The notes beneath the pieces were generated by a model. That model was not told the origin of the DNA, did no database searches, and saw only the letters and a list, made by a program, of their open reading frames with translations. Both the position numbers and the translations under genes were made by a program. Shown one piece after another: positions 6,098-8,218 of a stretch of DNA of 8,218 nucleotides (positions within the stretch are counted from its first letter, which is position 1; each line of letters begins with the position of its first letter). The stretch is from an uncultured Archangium sp. (lineage in GTDB: Bacteria; Myxococcota; Myxococcia; Myxococcales; Myxococcaceae), in the NCBI GenBank assembly GCA_937875615.1, contig CALNBU010000924.1, positions 1-8,218 of the forward strand, written 5' to 3'.

Positions 6098-6964
6098 ATG
6101 TCTCGCTTCGTTCGCCTTTTCGCGGTGTTGTCGGTGTTTGTGGTGGCCTTCCCCGCGGAGGCCCGTCGTCACAAGCACGTCACGGTGTTGGTCGCGCCCG
6201 GTCAGGTCGCGGTGTCCGCCCATGAAGGGACCGGCACGGTGGTGGGGTACCGCCGACATCGTCGTCATTACGACGCGGTGGTGGTGCCGGGCCCGGCGCC
6301 TGTCTACGCGCCGCCCGCGCCGGTGTACGTCGCGCCGCCCGCGCCGGTGTACGTCGCGCCACCCGCGCCGGTGTACGTGGCGCCACCCGCGCCGGTGTAC
6401 GTCGCGCCACCCGCGCCGGCCTATACGGCGCCGCCCGTGGTGTACGTGCCGGCACCGGTGGTGTCAGGGCCGCTGGTGCACACCACTCCGGTGGTGGTGA
6501 AGGCGCCTCGGCCGGTGGTCGACAACAAGCCCAACTTCCTCGCGCTCAAGTACATGCCGGGCTTCTCCTCGAACATCACCTCGTTCGATGACGTGGACTT
6601 CTCCACGCCGACCTTCGCGCACTCCCCGGGCCTGGAGCTCCGCTTCACCCGCTGGCTCTCGCTGCGCAGCGACCTGGAGTTCCGTCAGGACAGCCGCACC
6701 TGGGACGTGCTGGGCGTGAAGACCTCGCTCTTCCCGCGCTCGCCGGTGAAGCCGTACGCGTCGGTGTCGTTCTCCATCAACGAGCACCTGAAGAACCAGG
6801 GCAACTACTCCTTCGGCTTCGCCGCCGCCGCTGGCCTCGACGTGTTCATCGGCAAGTACTTCTTCCTCGAGGCGGAGGTCCGCTACCGCATGACGCCCGG
6901 CTCCTGCTGCACCGAGGTCCCGGCGCTCACCGGCCTGGTGGGCGGTGGTGTGGCGTTCTTCTGA
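6098..6964 (+). CDS. Exported Pro/Val/Tyr-repeat protein with outer-membrane beta-barrel-like domain
   Basis: A 288-residue protein with a clear Sec signal peptide: Arg-rich start, hydrophobic LFAVLSVFVVAF, and a probable cut after AEA at residue 22. The mature N-terminus is His/Arg-rich. Residues 63-118 are a low-complexity region of APPAPVYV repeats. Residues about 145-288 look like a small outer-membrane beta-barrel, with alternating strands such as LELRFTRWLSLRSDLEFR and FFLEAEVRYRM, and the last residue is Phe in GGGVAFF, as expected for a BAM-assembled porin-fold protein. A Cys pair (SCC) sits near the end. A strong GAGGAGG at 6087-6093 fixes the start. It lies 69 bases downstream of the chaperone gene on the same strand, so it may be co-transcribed. 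It converges on the protease gene with six bases between stops. It is not a named family to me; the repeat region may span the periplasm or bind the cell wall. Confidence 0.85.
   Translation: MSRFVRLFAVLSVFVVAFPAEARRHKHVTVLVAPGQVAVSAHEGTGTVVGYRRHRRHYDAVVVPGPAPVYAPPAPVYVAPPAPVYVAPPAPVYVAPPAPVYVAPPAPAYTAPPVVYVPAPVVSGPLVHTTPVVVKAPRPVVDNKPNFLALKYMPGFSSNITSFDDVDFSTPTFAHSPGLELRFTRWLSLRSDLEFRQDSRTWDVLGVKTSLFPRSPVKPYASVSFSINEHLKNQGNYSFGFAAAAGLDVFIGKYFFLEAEVRYRMTPGSCCTEVPALTGLVGGGVAFF
6308..6427 (+). repeat. 24-base tandem repeats coding APPAPVYV
   Basis: Four copies begin at 6308, 6332, 6356 and 6380, followed by a degenerate fifth (6404-6427, APPAPAYT) and a partial sixth from 6428 (APPVVYVP). Copies 1 and 2 are identical. 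Copy 3 differs from them by a synonymous CCA and a GTG for GTC; copy 4 differs only by the CCA. All are in frame. This suggests recent expansion, and copy number may differ between strains. Confidence 0.92.
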
Positions 6965-6974
6965 GCGCGCTCAG
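6961..6974. terminator. Perfect 14-base palindrome spanning two convergent stop codons
   Basis: CTGAGCGCGCTCAG is its own reverse complement. The TGA of the plus-strand barrel gene (6962-6964) and the TGA of the minus-strand protease gene (6973-6971) are mirror images inside it. As RNA it can form a five-pair stem with a CGCG loop from either strand, so it could act as a minimal bidirectional stop signal. There is no T tract, so terminator activity is uncertain. Confidence 0.4.
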
Positions 6975-8107
6975 CGTGGAGCGATGGCCGCCAGGCGCTC
7001 GTTCATGGGCGGATGCGACGAGAGGAGCAGCACGTACCAGCGTGGTGGGTCGGGGTCGGTCCGGTTCAGGCGCGTCAGCTTGCGCAGCAGCGAGGAGAGG
7101 GTCGCCGGGTCACCTGTCAGCTCCACGGCGATGCGGTCGGCCTCCAGCTCACGCTGCCGGGACACCGCCTCGGCCACCGGGCCGCTCACGCGCATCACCA
7201 GGTTGAAGACCAGCATCAGCAGCGGCAACACCCGGACATCGCCGCGGGTGCGCACGCCGAACCAGCGCCTGCGCGCGGCGGCCCGGAAGAGCCATTCCCA
7301 GAAGCCGAGGAGGACGAACAGCGCCAGCACCGAGAGCACCCGGCCTGGCCCACGCGACTCCCGCACGTGGCCAATCTCGTGGGCGACGGCCGCGGCGACC
7401 TCATCGTCGGTCATCGACGCCAACAGGGTGTCGGTGAGGAGGATGGTGCGGGTGGGGCCGCTCCCGCCGAAGGCCGCCTGCACCCGCACCGAGTTCACCG
7501 AGGTGTGCACCACCCGCAGCTCCGAGAAGGGGACCTCGGCGCGGCGCAGCAGCCCGGTCAGTCGCTCGCGCAAGGGCCCCGCCGGCAGGGGAGAGTGTTC
7601 GACGTAGAGCTGGGAGCCGTAGGGCTCCAGGGCGGCGGAGGCCACGAAGACCAGCGATGAGGCCAGGGCCACCAGCCACCACCAGTGCTTCGTCCTCCGC
7701 GCGACGCCGAAGACGCCCAGCGCGAGCGCGGCGATGGAGGCCGCGTACAGGGAGAGGCTCTTCGCGGCATCCCACAGAAACGAGCCTGGCGACTGGTGCA
7801 CCATGCCGTATTGGCGCTCCCTCACGTAGCCGAGCCACACCTCGACCGGGAGGTAGAGCAGCACCAACGAGAAGAAGTAGGCGAGGGCGAACAGCAGCGT
7901 CGGCAGCCAGGTGCCATCGCCCCACAGGCGGCCTGCGGGCCCCTGCGCCGCGCCGAGCGGGAGCCGGGGATAGAGGCGCCAGAAGGTGAAGGCGAACAGC
8001 GCCAGCACCAGCGGCCAGGTCACCAGGTTCACCGCGGCGATGAAGTAGGTCGGTGCGAGGTAGTCGGCGAGCTGCGCGAGCTCCTCGCTGCTGTAGATGG
8101 GCTCCAC
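6971..8107 (-). CDS. M48 family (STE24-like) membrane zinc metalloprotease
   Basis: A 378-residue integral-membrane protein. The N-terminal half has hydrophobic segments at about 21-43, 67-87, 119-137 and 143-161, as in the M48 N-terminal domain of STE24/CAAX protease 1. The catalytic part contains AAFGGSGPTRTILLTDTLL, the zinc motif HEIGH at 243-247 with catalytic Glu 244, and a third-ligand motif ELEADRIA with Glu 320. The late HPPMNERLAAI motif is also typical. All catalytic residues are intact. M48 enzymes cleave membrane or misfolded envelope proteins; the bacterial substrate here is unknown. The start is GTG at 8107, because an in-frame TAA lies five codons upstream (8122-8120), and there is no ribosome binding site before it. 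Later GTG codons (residues 26 and 29) would cut into the first membrane segment. It converges with the beta-barrel gene. Confidence 0.93.
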   Translation of the reverse strand: MEPIYSSEELAQLADYLAPTYFIAAVNLVTWPLVLALFAFTFWRLYPRLPLGAAQGPAGRLWGDGTWLPTLLFALAYFFSLVLLYLPVEVWLGYVRERQYGMVHQSPGSFLWDAAKSLSLYAASIAALALGVFGVARRTKHWWWLVALASSLVFVASAALEPYGSQLYVEHSPLPAGPLRERLTGLLRRAEVPFSELRVVHTSVNSVRVQAAFGGSGPTRTILLTDTLLASMTDDEVAAAVAHEIGHVRESRGPGRVLSVLALFVLLGFWEWLFRAAARRRWFGVRTRGDVRVLPLLMLVFNLVMRVSGPVAEAVSRQRELEADRIAVELTGDPATLSSLLRKLTRLNRTDPDPPRWYVLLLSSHPPMNERLAAIAPR

Positions 8108-8218
8108 GTGGACCGCGACTTAAACACCGCTCGCCCACATTTCGCTTGAAACGCGGTCGTCGCGGCGCACTCAATGCGGCGTGAACCCCGAGGTCAGCGG
8201 CCGCGCGTTTCTCGGCAT
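8108..8218. other. Upstream region of the protease gene and window edge; no supported gene
   Basis: These 111 bases contain a 7-base inverted repeat (GACCGCG 8111-8117, CGCGGTC 8152-8158), which might be an operator for the protease gene. A minus-strand frame open from the edge ends in a TGA at 8173-8171 (last residues SGFTPH) and could be the tail of an off-window gene. A plus-strand GTG at 8181 could begin a gene leaving the window (NPEVSGRAFLG), but no ribosome binding site supports it. Neither can be confirmed. Confidence 0.3.

Noticed and set aside
6308..6451. CRISPR-like array
   Set aside because: The repeats are directly abutting, in frame and without spacers; they are protein-coding tandem repeats.
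7013..8149. Plus-strand ORFs opposite the M48 protease
   Set aside because: They are Arg/Gln/His-rich shadows; the minus strand has the intact HEIGH and ELEAD motifs.

Overview
The window is GC-rich, densely coded bacterial DNA with long antisense shadow ORFs. The gene content suggests a myxobacterium (Myxococcota): STAND-type ATPase/TPR regulators, sigma-54-like promoters, many TPR proteins, and a type III secretion (T3SS)-like substrate with its chaperone. The taxonomy is inferred from gene style only; there is no rRNA or marker phylogeny here. No tRNA, rRNA, CRISPR array, insertion sequence or integrase is visible, and no gene-free stretch exceeds 300 bases.

Layout. (1) 1-2142, plus strand: the 3' part of a large STAND/NB-ARC-like ATPase whose P-loop lies off the left edge, ending in seven exactly phased 40-residue TPR-like repeats. 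(2) 2152-3986, minus strand: a glycine-rich, Cys/Trp/Tyr/His-free harpin-like protein, followed with a 4-base GTGA overlap by a 396-residue TPR protein. (3) 4067-4507, minus strand: the housekeeping Holliday-junction resolvase-like gene ruvX (yqgF). (4) 4508-4649: a divergent intergenic region with a good sigma-54-type -24/-12 element. (5) 4650-6028, plus strand: a T3SS translocator/filament-like protein, directly followed by a small SycD/LcrH-like TPR chaperone. (6) 6098-6964, plus strand: an exported Pro/Val/Tyr-repeat protein with a C-terminal outer-membrane beta-barrel-like domain. (7) 6971-8107, minus strand: an integral-membrane M48 (STE24-like) zinc metalloprotease. (8) 8108-8218: edge sequence with no supported gene.

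Main point. Two 'putative secreted protein + overlapping or abutting TPR gene' pairs lie divergently on either side of ruvX. The two putative substrates share a short N-terminal motif, TQLD followed by an acidic-V pair, at residues 15-23 and 16-24. Each has a sigma-54-like -24/-12 sequence a short distance upstream of its start. This fits two co-regulated substrate/chaperone modules of one secretion system, with the harpin-like protein and the large TPR protein as a possibly undescribed pair. No secretion apparatus gene (ATPase, export gate, secretin) is in the window, so assignment to T3SS rests on the SycD-like gene and on the features of the substrates.
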